DNA from: GCA-003244245 sp050700055
GTDB lineage: Bacteria > Actinomycetota > Actinomycetes > Mycobacteriales > Pseudonocardiaceae
NCBI GenBank assembly: GCA_050700055.1
Contig: JBOHGE010000002.1
Span: 196,022 to 260,021, forward strand
Length of the DNA: 64,000 nt
Direction: 5' to 3'
The notes under the pieces are model-generated. The model had not been told where the DNA came from and did not search any database. It saw nothing but the letters and a program-made list of their open reading frames with translations. The position numbers and the translations under genes were made by a program. Shown here piece after piece: positions 18,926-26,625 of this stretch (positions are counted from its first letter, which is position 1; each line of letters opens with the position of its first letter).

Positions 18926-19168
18926 GTGATTACCAGTGGTGCGTTGTCGAGGTGTGATAAAGGTTTCTTCCGGGCGCGACGGGCAGCTGCACTTGTGCTG
19001 AGTGGTGAGCCGGACGAGGCAGCCACCGTCGGACTGGAGTCGGTTCAAGTGGCGAGGTTCATGAACTCGGTACGCACGGTCCGCGTGCTGTCGGACGTGG
19101 TGCGCAGCTTGGCCCCGTGGAGCCGCCGTCCCGCGGTGCGGGAGTTGCGCGAAGCACTGTCGGCCTAG
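18926..19168 (+). pseudogene. C-terminal remnant of an HTH/TPR regulator
   Basis: The 80-residue frame contains RARRAAALVLSGEPDEAA and ends APWSRRPAVRELREALSA, a tail typical of actinobacterial HTH/TPR regulators. No N-terminal part lies upstream; the convergent HAD gene is there instead. It is read as the leftover 3' end of a deleted regulator. Confidence 0.5.
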
Positions 19169-19249
19169 CGCCCCTTGGACGTCAGAATCTTGACACTTGA
19201 GCCCGAGTTCTGCAGTCCCCCGCAATGCCCGCCCATCTCACACCTGACC

Positions 19250-19283
19250 GTGAACCGCCATTCGGAGCCGAATCGCGGTTCAC
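19250..19283. repeat. Palindromic repeat unit 1 of a tandem pair
   Basis: 34 bases. The ends (GTGAACCG/CGGTTCAC) and the core (ATTCGG-AG-CCGAAT) are both inverted, so the whole unit folds into a hairpin with a single mismatch. A second unit follows 41 bases later. Confidence 0.8.
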
Positions 19284-19290
19284 AGCCGTC

Positions 19291-19324
19291 GCCAACCGCT
19301 ATTCGGAGCCGAATCGCGGTTCAC
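19291..19324. repeat. Palindromic repeat unit 2 of a tandem pair
   Basis: Shares ATTCGGAGCCGAATCGCGG and the final TTCAC with unit 1. The outer left arm is degraded (GCCAACCG), so the hairpin is slightly shorter. The pair lies in the 210-base gap between the regulator remnant and the broken hydrolase, where no gene is visible. Confidence 0.8.
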
Positions 19325-19378
19325 GTCGCGTTACTGATCAAGGTGACCCGCGTCTCGGCGGTCGGAGGCGCAGCCTTA

Positions 19379-20199
19379 TTAGCTTGCAGCGATCCATTCC
19401 ACCACTGTGCTGATCACGAAGGCTTGCCACTCTTGACTTTGAAGGACCAGGTACTGCGGGTCGTCGTGGACCGCGAAACCGTGCTGGGCGCCCTCGATCT
19501 CGACCAGTTTGTGCTCGACCTGGAGCTGGGAAACCGTCGCCCGTGAGGACTCGACCGGGACGAAGGTGTCCCTGGTGCCATGCACGATGAGCGTCGGCGC
19601 GGCGATCTCGCCGAGCACCAGATGTGACGTGATCCAGAACACCTCATTGAGTAGCGCGCGACCATGTTTGAAGCTCGGCGTGAAGGCGATGTAGCCCTGC
19701 TCAGTGAGCTGTTGCGCGACCTCGTCGTCGAGGTAGTCATGGCACCAGTAGGGCTTGTTGTCGATGGTTCGTTTCTTATAGTCGAGCTGCGGGTTGAGCA
19801 GCACCAGCCGCGTCACTTGGTCCGGGCACTTCGCCGCGTAGTAGGCACACAAGCCGCCACTGAACTGGCGCCGAGCAAGCTGACGTCTGACGCACCGGTT
19901 ACTTCCCGGAGATGGGTGAGGGCCACGCGAATGTCGTTGAGGATCATGGAGAGCGTCAGTCCTTCTTGGCATCCCTCGCTCTCGCCGTGTCCGCGTAGAT
20001 CGAACCGAAGTGACGCAACCCCAGCCTCTCCGAGCCCCGCTGCGAGCCGGGTGAAGAAGCCGCCCTCCTCTCGGGTCACCCCGCCGCCGTGAACGAGCAC
20101 CACGGCGCGTGCCGGCGTGCCGTCCGGTGTGCCGACAGTGCCGGCCAGGTGCAAGCCGTCGAGGGTGCGGATCGCCGTGTTGGTTCCATTTCGGGGCAT
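19379..20199 (-). pseudogene. Alpha/beta hydrolase broken by a frameshift at the nucleophile
   Basis: From the ATG at 20199 (AAAGGAA upstream) the frame encodes an alpha/beta hydrolase: VVLVHGGGVTREEGGFF, FDLRGHGESEG, then LLGAS. One base is missing near 19865, so the expected GASFSGG nucleophile elbow reads GASSVAA and the frame soon stops. The other frame supplies the rest: SGGLCAYYAAKCPD, the acid loop VHGTRDTFVP and the catalytic His in GAQHGFAV. All parts of a roughly 270-residue dienelactone-hydrolase-like enzyme are present. One inserted base would restore it, so a sequencing error is possible. Confidence 0.75.
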
Positions 20200-20256
20200 G
20201 GCGGCGTTCCTTTCGTTGGCCGATCACTTTGCTGATGTTAGGACTACGCGACAGCG

Positions 20257-21544
20257 TTGACGGTCCTGAAGCAACGCTGGACCGCTCTGCACGACGAGCG
20301 TCGGATGCTCGACGGCTACCGCGCTGGCCTGATCCTCGAGGTCGACACGGCCAAGATCGTCGAGGTCAATGCGGACCCTGCTCAAGCAGGATCTGGCGAT
20401 CCTGCGGCTGCGGGAGGCCGACGGCACGCTGACCGACGAGGAGGCCCGAACGCTCGTCAACGCCGAGGCGGCCGAGGAGGAAGCCCTCGCGAACCTCACC
20501 GGGCCGACCGCGATCGACCCGGTGACGCTCAAGCCGGTACAGACCCAGCTCTACCTCTACGATCCCTCCGCCTTCGGTGGCGACGGGAGGGTCGCGATCG
20601 CCGTCGGCGACCTCGACACCGCCGACAACGTCTCGGTCCAGGTCCCCGGCATGGACACCGACGGCGGCAGCATCGGCACCGAAGCCGAGCGGGCTCTCAA
20701 CGTCTACAGCGCCAGCCGGTGGGCCGACCGCCTCCATGGCCTCCCTGGTCTGGATCGGGTACAACGCGCCCGATAACTACCCTCGGGGCGAGGGCGGTAC
20801 CGACGGGTTCGGGGTCGGAACAGAGGGCATGGCCACCAGAGGCGGGAAGCTGCTGGTCGGCGATCTCGACGGGCTGCGCGCCTCGGCCGACGGCCGGTCT
20901 CACCTGACCGTGATCGGGCACAGTTACGGCACGATCGTCGGTCATGCCGCCCATGATCAGCCGGTCGACGTCGACGACCTGGTCTTCCTGGGCAGCCTGG
21001 GAGTGGGCGGCGACACGACCATGCCGACGAGCTCCACGTCGACGAGGGTCACGTGTGGGCCGGGCGAAACAGCCGCGACCTGGTGGGCACGCTCGGCAAC
21101 CACGGCGCGATCCATCCCGAGCTCCTGGGCGGGGCTGGTCTCGGTGACGACCCGGCCGAGGACGGTTTCGGCGCCAACCGGTTCCAGGCCGAGCCGACGA
21201 CGCGCAAGACGTGGCGAACGGCTCGCAGTCCGCAGCTGTCTCCCGAGCAGGCCGACAAGCAGATGGCGCAGTACCGCGAAACCGTGCGCGGCGCGACCAA
21301 GGAGGTCGCTCGGGCACTGGCCGAGGCCGTCGACGGTGAAGTGAAGGGCGCGGTCGGGCACAGCACCCTGTGCACGGACGACGGTGCCGGCTGGGCCTAC
21401 GACGTCACTGGCCGCGTGGACCCGCCCGCTGATGCGCTGCTGCTGTTCCGGGTCTCCAGCCCATGCCTGATCATTCCCGAGGAGCAGTGCGACTCCTATC
21501 CCCGCGACGAGCCGTCACCCGATGTCGTACCTATCCGGAAGTAG
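20257..21544 (+). pseudogene. DUF1023-type alpha/beta hydrolase with several frameshifts
   Basis: Three reading frames in succession carry parts of one protein. They include YDPSAFGGDGRVAIAVGDLD, VPGMDTDGG, the nucleophile region TVIGHSYGTIVGHAA, LVFLGSLGVGG, and a late GRNSRDLVGTLGNHGAIHP. At least three frame changes are needed, near 20370, 20740 and 21040. DUF1023 hydrolases are common in actinobacteria and often have long helical N-termini; here only about 40 residues of that part remain. It is divergent from the broken hydrolase and appears to be decaying. Confidence 0.7.
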
Positions 21545-21671
21545 CGTTCGCAGCTATGTAGGTTGCGTTCCCCGACGCATCGCGCTCCCAGCGCCCGGCC
21601 GGTCCCAACGACGGTGCTCCCCCGCGCGGAGCAGGCGCGCGATGAAGGGCGTTAGCCTAGCGTTACGTCTT

Positions 21672-21706
21672 CACCGATGCCCCGGGTCGCTCCTGGGGCA
21701 TCGGTG
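21672..21706. promoter_or_regulatory. Hairpin in the leader of the graspetide cluster
   Basis: CACCGATGCCCC (21672-21683) and GGGGCATCGGTG (21695-21706) are exact complements around an 11-base loop, ending 27 bases before the precursor-peptide start. There is no T-run. It could terminate upstream transcription or act in the 5' leader of the cluster. Confidence 0.6.
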
Positions 21707-21732
21707 CGGACCCGGTGCGGAGAGGGGTTCGC

Positions 21733-21975
21733 ATGACCGTTAACGCGTGCATTCCGTTCGGGCTGGTGGTGGCCGCTCGGGAGCCGGTCGCGGTGGCTGA
21801 GGTGGATCTGGGCGCCTTGGTCTATGACCCGCAGCGGCAGATCATGCTGGTTCGTGATGGTGGCACCGGCATGGTGGTGCCGTGGTGCAAGCACTCGACG
21901 GGCAAGACGAACACGGATAGCAACACCGATGCCAAGGGTGGGCGGGAGACTGACGAGGACTATACCGAGGACTGA
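21733..21975 (+). CDS. Graspetide (ATP-grasp RiPP) precursor peptide
   Basis: The 80-residue product has the layout of the putative ATP-grasp target RiPP family. The leader starts MTVNACIPFGLV and contains VDLGALVYDPQRQ, and the hydrophilic core (about residues 54-80) has S55, T56, T59, T61, S63 and T65 before an acidic block (E72, D74, E75, D76, E79, D80). In graspetides, hydroxyl side chains of the first group are joined to carboxylates of the second by ester bonds. The family assignment rests on this sequence together with the next two genes. ATG 21733 is used; the in-frame ATG at 21715 would add six residues. One base separates its stop from the ATP-grasp start. Confidence 0.85.
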   Translation: MTVNACIPFGLVVAAREPVAVAEVDLGALVYDPQRQIMLVRDGGTGMVVPWCKHSTGKTNTDSNTDAKGGRETDEDYTED

Positions 21976-21976
21976 C

Positions 21977-22933
21977 GTGGTGGGTGGCTCGGTGCTGGTG
22001 TTGACGCGGCGGATGGACCCGACCGCCGATGTGGTAGTCGATGAGCTGAACCGCCGCGCCATCCCGGTGATCCGTTTCGACTTGGGTGAGTTCGTGGTGG
22101 CCGCAGAGCTGGTCGGCGCGCGTTGGGTCGGTCAACTGCGGGTCGGGAGCCGGTGCGCGCGGTTGGAGGACACGGTGGGCGTCTACTACCGGCGGCCTTC
22201 TGCGCCGACCGCCCCATCGGGTACGGATCCGCAGGTGGGTGCGTGGATCGAGGCTGAGGCGCGGTGGGGGTTGCGGGGGTTGCTGGTCGCCCTGCCGCGC
22301 GGGTTGTGGATCAATTGGCCGCCCGCCGTGCATGCCGCCGAGCACAAACCTTGGCAGCTCGTCGAGGCTGTGGCCGCCGGGCTGCGGGTGCCCCGCACAG
22401 TCATCACCAACGATCCCGACTCGGCTGCCGATTTCGCCAGCGCCGCGGCCCCGGTGTTGTACAAGGCGTTCCGCGCCGAGCCGGTGCGTCTCGGTGGGAG
22501 GACTCACCTGGTGTATGCCACCCCGGTTGATGCGCAGCAGTGCCGCAGCGACACCATCCGCGCGGCGCCGGTCATGCTGCAAACCCAGATCGATAAGGCG
22601 TTCGACGCGCGAGTGACCTGTGTGGACGGGCACGTTTTCGCGGTCGCTCCGCGCGGCGTGGACGGCACGGTCCCGCTGGATTGGCGGGTCGATCACGCCG
22701 CGAACCAGTGGCAGGTCGTCACCGTGCCCGAGCAGGTGCGCATCGGGCTGCTGGAGTTGCTGGATCGCCTGGGCTTGCGCTTCGCCGCTTGCGACTTCTC
22801 TGTTGATCACTCCGGGGCGTGGTGGCATCTCGAGGTCAACCCGGCTGGGCAATGGGCCTGGGATCACCCGCTGCGCGACACCATCGCCTCGGCCATCGCC
22901 GATGCCCTCACCGGAGAGACGACACCGCCGTGA
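21977..22933 (+). CDS. ATP-grasp graspetide (RiPP) maturase
   Basis: The 318-residue product matches the ATP-grasp ribosomal peptide maturase type. It has an N-terminal VLVLTRRMDPTADVVVDEL domain, YYRRPSAP, a lysine-containing VLYKAF in the ATP-binding region, and the Mg/ATP loop WWHLEVNPAGQW (Asn288). These enzymes activate Asp/Glu side chains as acyl phosphates to make omega-ester or amide links in the precursor. The GTG at 21977 lies one base after the precursor stop. Its TGA overlaps the methyltransferase GTG (GTGA), so all three genes are coupled. Confidence 0.85.
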   Translation: MVGGSVLVLTRRMDPTADVVVDELNRRAIPVIRFDLGEFVVAAELVGARWVGQLRVGSRCARLEDTVGVYYRRPSAPTAPSGTDPQVGAWIEAEARWGLRGLLVALPRGLWINWPPAVHAAEHKPWQLVEAVAAGLRVPRTVITNDPDSAADFASAAAPVLYKAFRAEPVRLGGRTHLVYATPVDAQQCRSDTIRAAPVMLQTQIDKAFDARVTCVDGHVFAVAPRGVDGTVPLDWRVDHAANQWQVVTVPEQVRIGLLELLDRLGLRFAACDFSVDHSGAWWHLEVNPAGQWAWDHPLRDTIASAIADALTGETTPP

Positions 22934-24102
22934 CCACCCACCGCACCACCACCGAGAACCTGCGCGCAACCCTCGTCGACCAGCTGACCCGCGCGGGATT
23001 CCTCACCGACCCGGCGTGGCGTGAGGTCTTCGGCGCCGTGCCCCGGGAGGTCTTCGTGCCCTACTTCTTCACCCCGTGGGCGGGTCGGCCCGGCTGGCGG
23101 CTGGTCGAGGACGACGACGAATGGCGCCACGGCGTCTACGCCGATGATGCGCTGGTCACCCAGCTCAATGGCGACGATGACGCCGCTGGGGCCGCGCGCC
23201 GGGGACAGACCGTGGAAGGCCGACCCACCTCGTCCAGCTCCGCGCCGGGCTTGATGGCCGCCATGCTGCACAGCCTGGACCTGGCACAGGGCATGACCGT
23301 GTTGGAGGTTGGCACCGGCAGCGGGTACAACGCCGCCCTACTCGCGGCGCGCCTAGGCGATGACGCTATCACCAGCATGGAACTGGATCCCGCTCTCGCC
23401 CACCGGGCCCGCGTCGCCCTGGCCGCCGCCGGGTACCGCCCCACGGTGGTCACCGGCGACGGGGAGGCCGGGCATCCGCCCAACGGCCGGTATGACCGAG
23501 TAATCGCCACCGTCGCGTCCCCCTGGGTGCCGGTCGCGTACCTGGAGCAGACCCACCCCGGGGCGCTGATCCTCATCCCGCTGAGCTTCGCCGGTCGCGG
23601 CGGGCTGATGGTCCTGCTGCGCCGCGATCAGACCGGCAAGGCGAGCGGAGCGTTCCTCGCCCAATACGGCGGGTTCATGTCTGTGCGCAGCGTCGCCGAG
23701 CCCACCACCCCGAAGATCCGCCCCGACCTGCTGGACACCGGATATCCCACCCAAGTACCGCCGGGTGCGCTCACCGACGCCCACCCGGCCGCGTTCTACC
23801 TCTCACTGCGTTGCCCCTGCCCGTATAAGACGCTGGGTTTCACCCCCGACGATAACAGCACCGGTCTGCAAACCTGGGGCCAGGGAGCTGACGGATCCAG
23901 TTTCGCTCTCACCACCATTGACGGCATCACGCATGTCGCTGCCGATGGTCCGCTGTGGGACACCCTCGAGACCGCCCACACCCAATGGCGCGCACTGGGA
24001 CAACCCGACCGCGACCGTTTCGGCGTCACCGCAACTGAAGCGCGGCAATGGGTGTGGCTCGACCACCCCGACCATGTGATTACCGAACTGGGCGAGCTTT
24101 AG
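22930..24102 (+). CDS. PIMT-like methyltransferase of the graspetide cluster
   Basis: The 390-residue product has an N-terminal protein-L-isoaspartate O-methyltransferase-like domain (REVFVPYFF, then the SAM motif VLEVGTGSGYNAALLAARLG) and an extra C-terminal domain of about 150 residues, as in the methyltransferases encoded in ATP-grasp peptide systems. In the characterised fuscimiditide-type pathway the homologue methylates one Asp of the cyclised peptide, which then closes to an aspartimide. Asp62 or Asp66, between the Thr block and the acidic block of the precursor, would be plausible targets; that is inference. GTG start, 4-base overlap with the maturase. Confidence 0.85.
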   Translation: MTTHRTTTENLRATLVDQLTRAGFLTDPAWREVFGAVPREVFVPYFFTPWAGRPGWRLVEDDDEWRHGVYADDALVTQLNGDDDAAGAARRGQTVEGRPTSSSSAPGLMAAMLHSLDLAQGMTVLEVGTGSGYNAALLAARLGDDAITSMELDPALAHRARVALAAAGYRPTVVTGDGEAGHPPNGRYDRVIATVASPWVPVAYLEQTHPGALILIPLSFAGRGGLMVLLRRDQTGKASGAFLAQYGGFMSVRSVAEPTTPKIRPDLLDTGYPTQVPPGALTDAHPAAFYLSLRCPCPYKTLGFTPDDNSTGLQTWGQGADGSSFALTTIDGITHVAADGPLWDTLETAHTQWRALGQPDRDRFGVTATEARQWVWLDHPDHVITELGEL

Positions 24103-24233
24103 CTCATATGGGCGTGCTCACCACACGCGCCCCGCCGCAGGACAGCAACCCGACCAGCACCGTTGGGCAGAACGAGGGCGCTCTGCTTCCCAGCCCAGCG
24201 CGGCCGACTGACCGGATATCGAGGGCCTGGCAC

Positions 24234-24275
24234 TACGCTGCGGGCGATGTTCCTGATCGAGGGGGTGCAGTGCCC
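24234..24275 (+). promoter_or_regulatory. Shared promoter/leader module, copy 4
   Basis: CACTACGCTGCGGGCGATG and the same G-rich leader as copies 1-3, with TACGCT 42 bases before the start. It separates the graspetide cluster from regulator 4; the 173 bases between them hold no gene. Confidence 0.55.
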
Positions 24276-25649
24276 GTGACCACGGTTGACCGCTGGACCG
24301 GTCGTGAGGCGAAGCTGCTCCGGCAGGCGCTTCGGCTCAGTATCCGTGATTTCGCCGCGCACCTCGGGGTGGGTGCACGAACGGTCAACAAGTGGGAGGC
24401 ACGGCAGGCGGACATCACTCCGCTGCCTTACATGCAAGAAGTGTTGGACACTGCCCTTGCTCGAGCCTCCGACGAGGCGAAAGCCCGGTTCGCTGCCACG
24501 ACGCGCGTCGATGTGCCCGAGCACGAGACCGGACGACGATCAAAGCCGGCTGTCCGAGGTGCGATCTTGCCGGTCGTGGTCAACCCCTCCGTTGCGGTCT
24601 CGGCCGACCTCTGGCAGATGGTCACCACGATCACCCCCGGAGTGGGGCAGGCAGAGCTTGATCTGGACAGGCTCGACAGGCTGATACCGCGCCCGGACGC
24701 CGACGAGCCGCCACGGCAGGTGGGTGCCTCAGACGTCGATGCCATCGAACGCGCCAGCGACGCCCTGCGGCGCTGCGACTTCGCACATGGCGGTGGCCTG
24801 GCCCGAGCGGCCACCATCGCCCAGCTGAGGTCGGTGCTGCGGCTGCGTGCGGCGCTCGCGAGCCCTGCGATCCGCGTCCGGCTCGACATCGCGGCGGCTG
24901 ATCTGGCGATGCTCGCGGCGTGGTGTAGTTACGATGTCGAGCAGCACGACCAGGCGCAACGCTTGTGGATGGTCGCGCTGGAACTGTGCCGGCACACCGA
25001 TCACCCCCGCGCCGCTGACCTCGCTGTGGACATCTTGCTGGACATGGCGCACCAGTCCCTGCACCTCAGGCGTCCTGACGAGGCACTGAGGCTGGTCGGG
25101 CTGGGGCTTGTCGTGGAGAACAACTCTCCTGCGGCCGTCTCCGACGCTACTCGGAGCTACCTGGCCAGCGTGCAGAGCTGGAGCTACGCCGTGCTAGGCG
25201 AGACCACCGCCTGTGAGCGGGCCTTGGGTCGAGCGGAGCAGCACTTCGCCGCCGTCGATCCGGGAACGGCGCTGCCGTGGGCGGCTCACGTCGACATGGC
25301 CGAATTCACCGCACAGCAAGGTCACACCTGGTACCTGCTCTCCGCCACCCAGCCCGACGCCGCGGCTCGGGCTGTGCCGCTGCTCACCGCAGCCACCAGC
25401 GCGTATGGCGACGACTACGCCTGCGCCCGTGCGGTCAACCTCGCCGGTCTCGCCGGCTCCCACGCCAGGGTCGGTGACATCGGCGCTGCCGTGAGTATCG
25501 GGCGCCACGCGCTCGAGGAGATCACCCGGATATCGTCTCGGCGCGCCTACCAGCGGTTGCGCATGCTCGATGACTGTCTCGCTGGGTATCAGACCGCCGA
25601 CGTGGCCGAGCTGCGACACGACATCCAGACCGCCTGCGCCCCCTCGTGA
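24276..25649 (+). CDS. HTH (Xre-type) regulator with TPR-like C-terminus, paralogue 4
   Basis: 457 residues. The HTH module (residues 1-75) matches the other paralogues and the match fades at about residue 105. The C-terminus has TPR-like helices of its own type (IAQLRSVLRLRAALASPA, LDMAHQSLHLRRPDEALRL, SWSYAVLGETTACERALGRA). The last of these segments recurs as a fragment just upstream of smc (58690). Its stop overlaps the start of the APH-like kinase gene (GTGA), so those two form an operon. It lies directly downstream of the graspetide genes and could regulate them. Confidence 0.8.
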   Translation: MTTVDRWTGREAKLLRQALRLSIRDFAAHLGVGARTVNKWEARQADITPLPYMQEVLDTALARASDEAKARFAATTRVDVPEHETGRRSKPAVRGAILPVVVNPSVAVSADLWQMVTTITPGVGQAELDLDRLDRLIPRPDADEPPRQVGASDVDAIERASDALRRCDFAHGGGLARAATIAQLRSVLRLRAALASPAIRVRLDIAAADLAMLAAWCSYDVEQHDQAQRLWMVALELCRHTDHPRAADLAVDILLDMAHQSLHLRRPDEALRLVGLGLVVENNSPAAVSDATRSYLASVQSWSYAVLGETTACERALGRAEQHFAAVDPGTALPWAAHVDMAEFTAQQGHTWYLLSATQPDAAARAVPLLTAATSAYGDDYACARAVNLAGLAGSHARVGDIGAAVSIGRHALEEITRISSRRAYQRLRMLDDCLAGYQTADVAELRHDIQTACAPS

Positions 25650-26554
25650 CGGTCCGCCGCGACAGTGGGGCACTACCTGGTCATGGTGAACTGGGTGCTG
25701 TCTGCGGCGCGTTGGGCCTTGATGGGTCCGGGGCGCGGATGCTGACGTCCCGGTCGAACGCCGTCTTCCACTTGCCCGCCGAAGCCGTGGTGGTGCGCTT
25801 GAGCAGCGCCACGCCGACCAACGAAGCGCGTGCCGCCCATGTCGTCTCGCTGACCTGCTGGATCGCCGACCACGGTGGGCCCGCGCTGGCCCCGACACCG
25901 CACCCGCAGCCGCTGCGGGAAGCCGGAGTCGTCGCAACCCTGTGGCCCTACCTACCCTCGCCGAGCGTTCCCAGGGCTCGGGACCTCGCCGGTGCGGTGC
26001 GGGAACTGCACCAGCTCGACGCCCTGCTGCCAGCGCTGCCCGAGCACCAGCCGATGGCTCGGCTACACGATGCCCTAGACCTTGACCGCACGCGGGACCA
26101 GCCGGTGCTGCCCACCGACACCCGCGAGTGGCTCCGCACTCGTGCCGCACGGCTCCACCATGTCTACGACATGACCGTGACCCCACGGGGACGCGGCCTC
26201 ATCCACGCCGACGTCCAGCTCGACAACCTGCTCCAGGATCGTGACGGGCGGTGGCTGCTCATCGACTGGGACCGCGCCAGCCACGGCCCCCGTGAGCTCG
26301 ACCTCGCCTTCGCTGTCCCCGACCACTTCCACGAGCCCGATAGCGACCGGACTGAGTTTAGCGCCGCCTACGGTTACGACGTCACCGCCTGGACCGGCTG
26401 GACCTTGATCCGCGACCTCACCGAACTGCACGCCCTCGCCAGCTACATCCGCCGCGCAGCCACCAACCCTGCCACCCGCGACGAACTCCACCGGCGCGTC
26501 GATTCACTGATCACCGACGACCGCAGCATGGTGTGGCGCAGCGTGTCAGGCTGA
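25646..26554 (+). CDS. Aminoglycoside-phosphotransferase-like small-molecule kinase
   Basis: The 302-residue product belongs to the APH/choline-kinase fold: catalytic loop GLIHADVQLDNLL (His187, Asp189, Asn194) and metal-binding LLIDWDRAS. The N-lobe is short and its ATP-binding lysine is not obvious. The substrate cannot be read from sequence; such genes next to HTH regulators are often called phosphotransferases without proof of antibiotic resistance. It is coupled by a 4-base overlap to regulator 4. Confidence 0.78.
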   Translation: MTVRRDSGALPGHGELGAVCGALGLDGSGARMLTSRSNAVFHLPAEAVVVRLSSATPTNEARAAHVVSLTCWIADHGGPALAPTPHPQPLREAGVVATLWPYLPSPSVPRARDLAGAVRELHQLDALLPALPEHQPMARLHDALDLDRTRDQPVLPTDTREWLRTRAARLHHVYDMTVTPRGRGLIHADVQLDNLLQDRDGRWLLIDWDRASHGPRELDLAFAVPDHFHEPDSDRTEFSAAYGYDVTAWTGWTLIRDLTELHALASYIRRAATNPATRDELHRRVDSLITDDRSMVWRSVSG

Positions 26555-26583
26555 ACGACCTCACGCAGGCTGGTGAGTCGTGG

Positions 26584-26610
26584 AAATATCGCGACGAAGT
26601 TGCGATATTT
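26584..26610. promoter_or_regulatory. Inverted repeat before the DUF4143-type ATPase gene
   Basis: AAATATCGC (26584-26592) and GCGATATTT (26602-26610) are exact complements nine bases apart, followed by TTCGCTAGGTG. The site ends 15 bases before the chosen start of the ATPase gene and is strikingly AT-rich for this genome. It could be an operator or a leader hairpin. Confidence 0.6.
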
Positions 26611-26625
26611 TCGCTAGGTGCCGGT

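Noticed and set aside
19250..19324. CRISPR array
   Set aside because: Only two palindromic units, no regular spacers, and no cas genes anywhere in the window.
14530..24102. One combined biosynthetic cluster from the S9 peptidase to the graspetide genes
   Set aside because: The genes between them are convergent, broken or unrelated (HAD phosphatase, hydrolase pseudogenes), so only the three adjacent graspetide genes can be supported as a unit.
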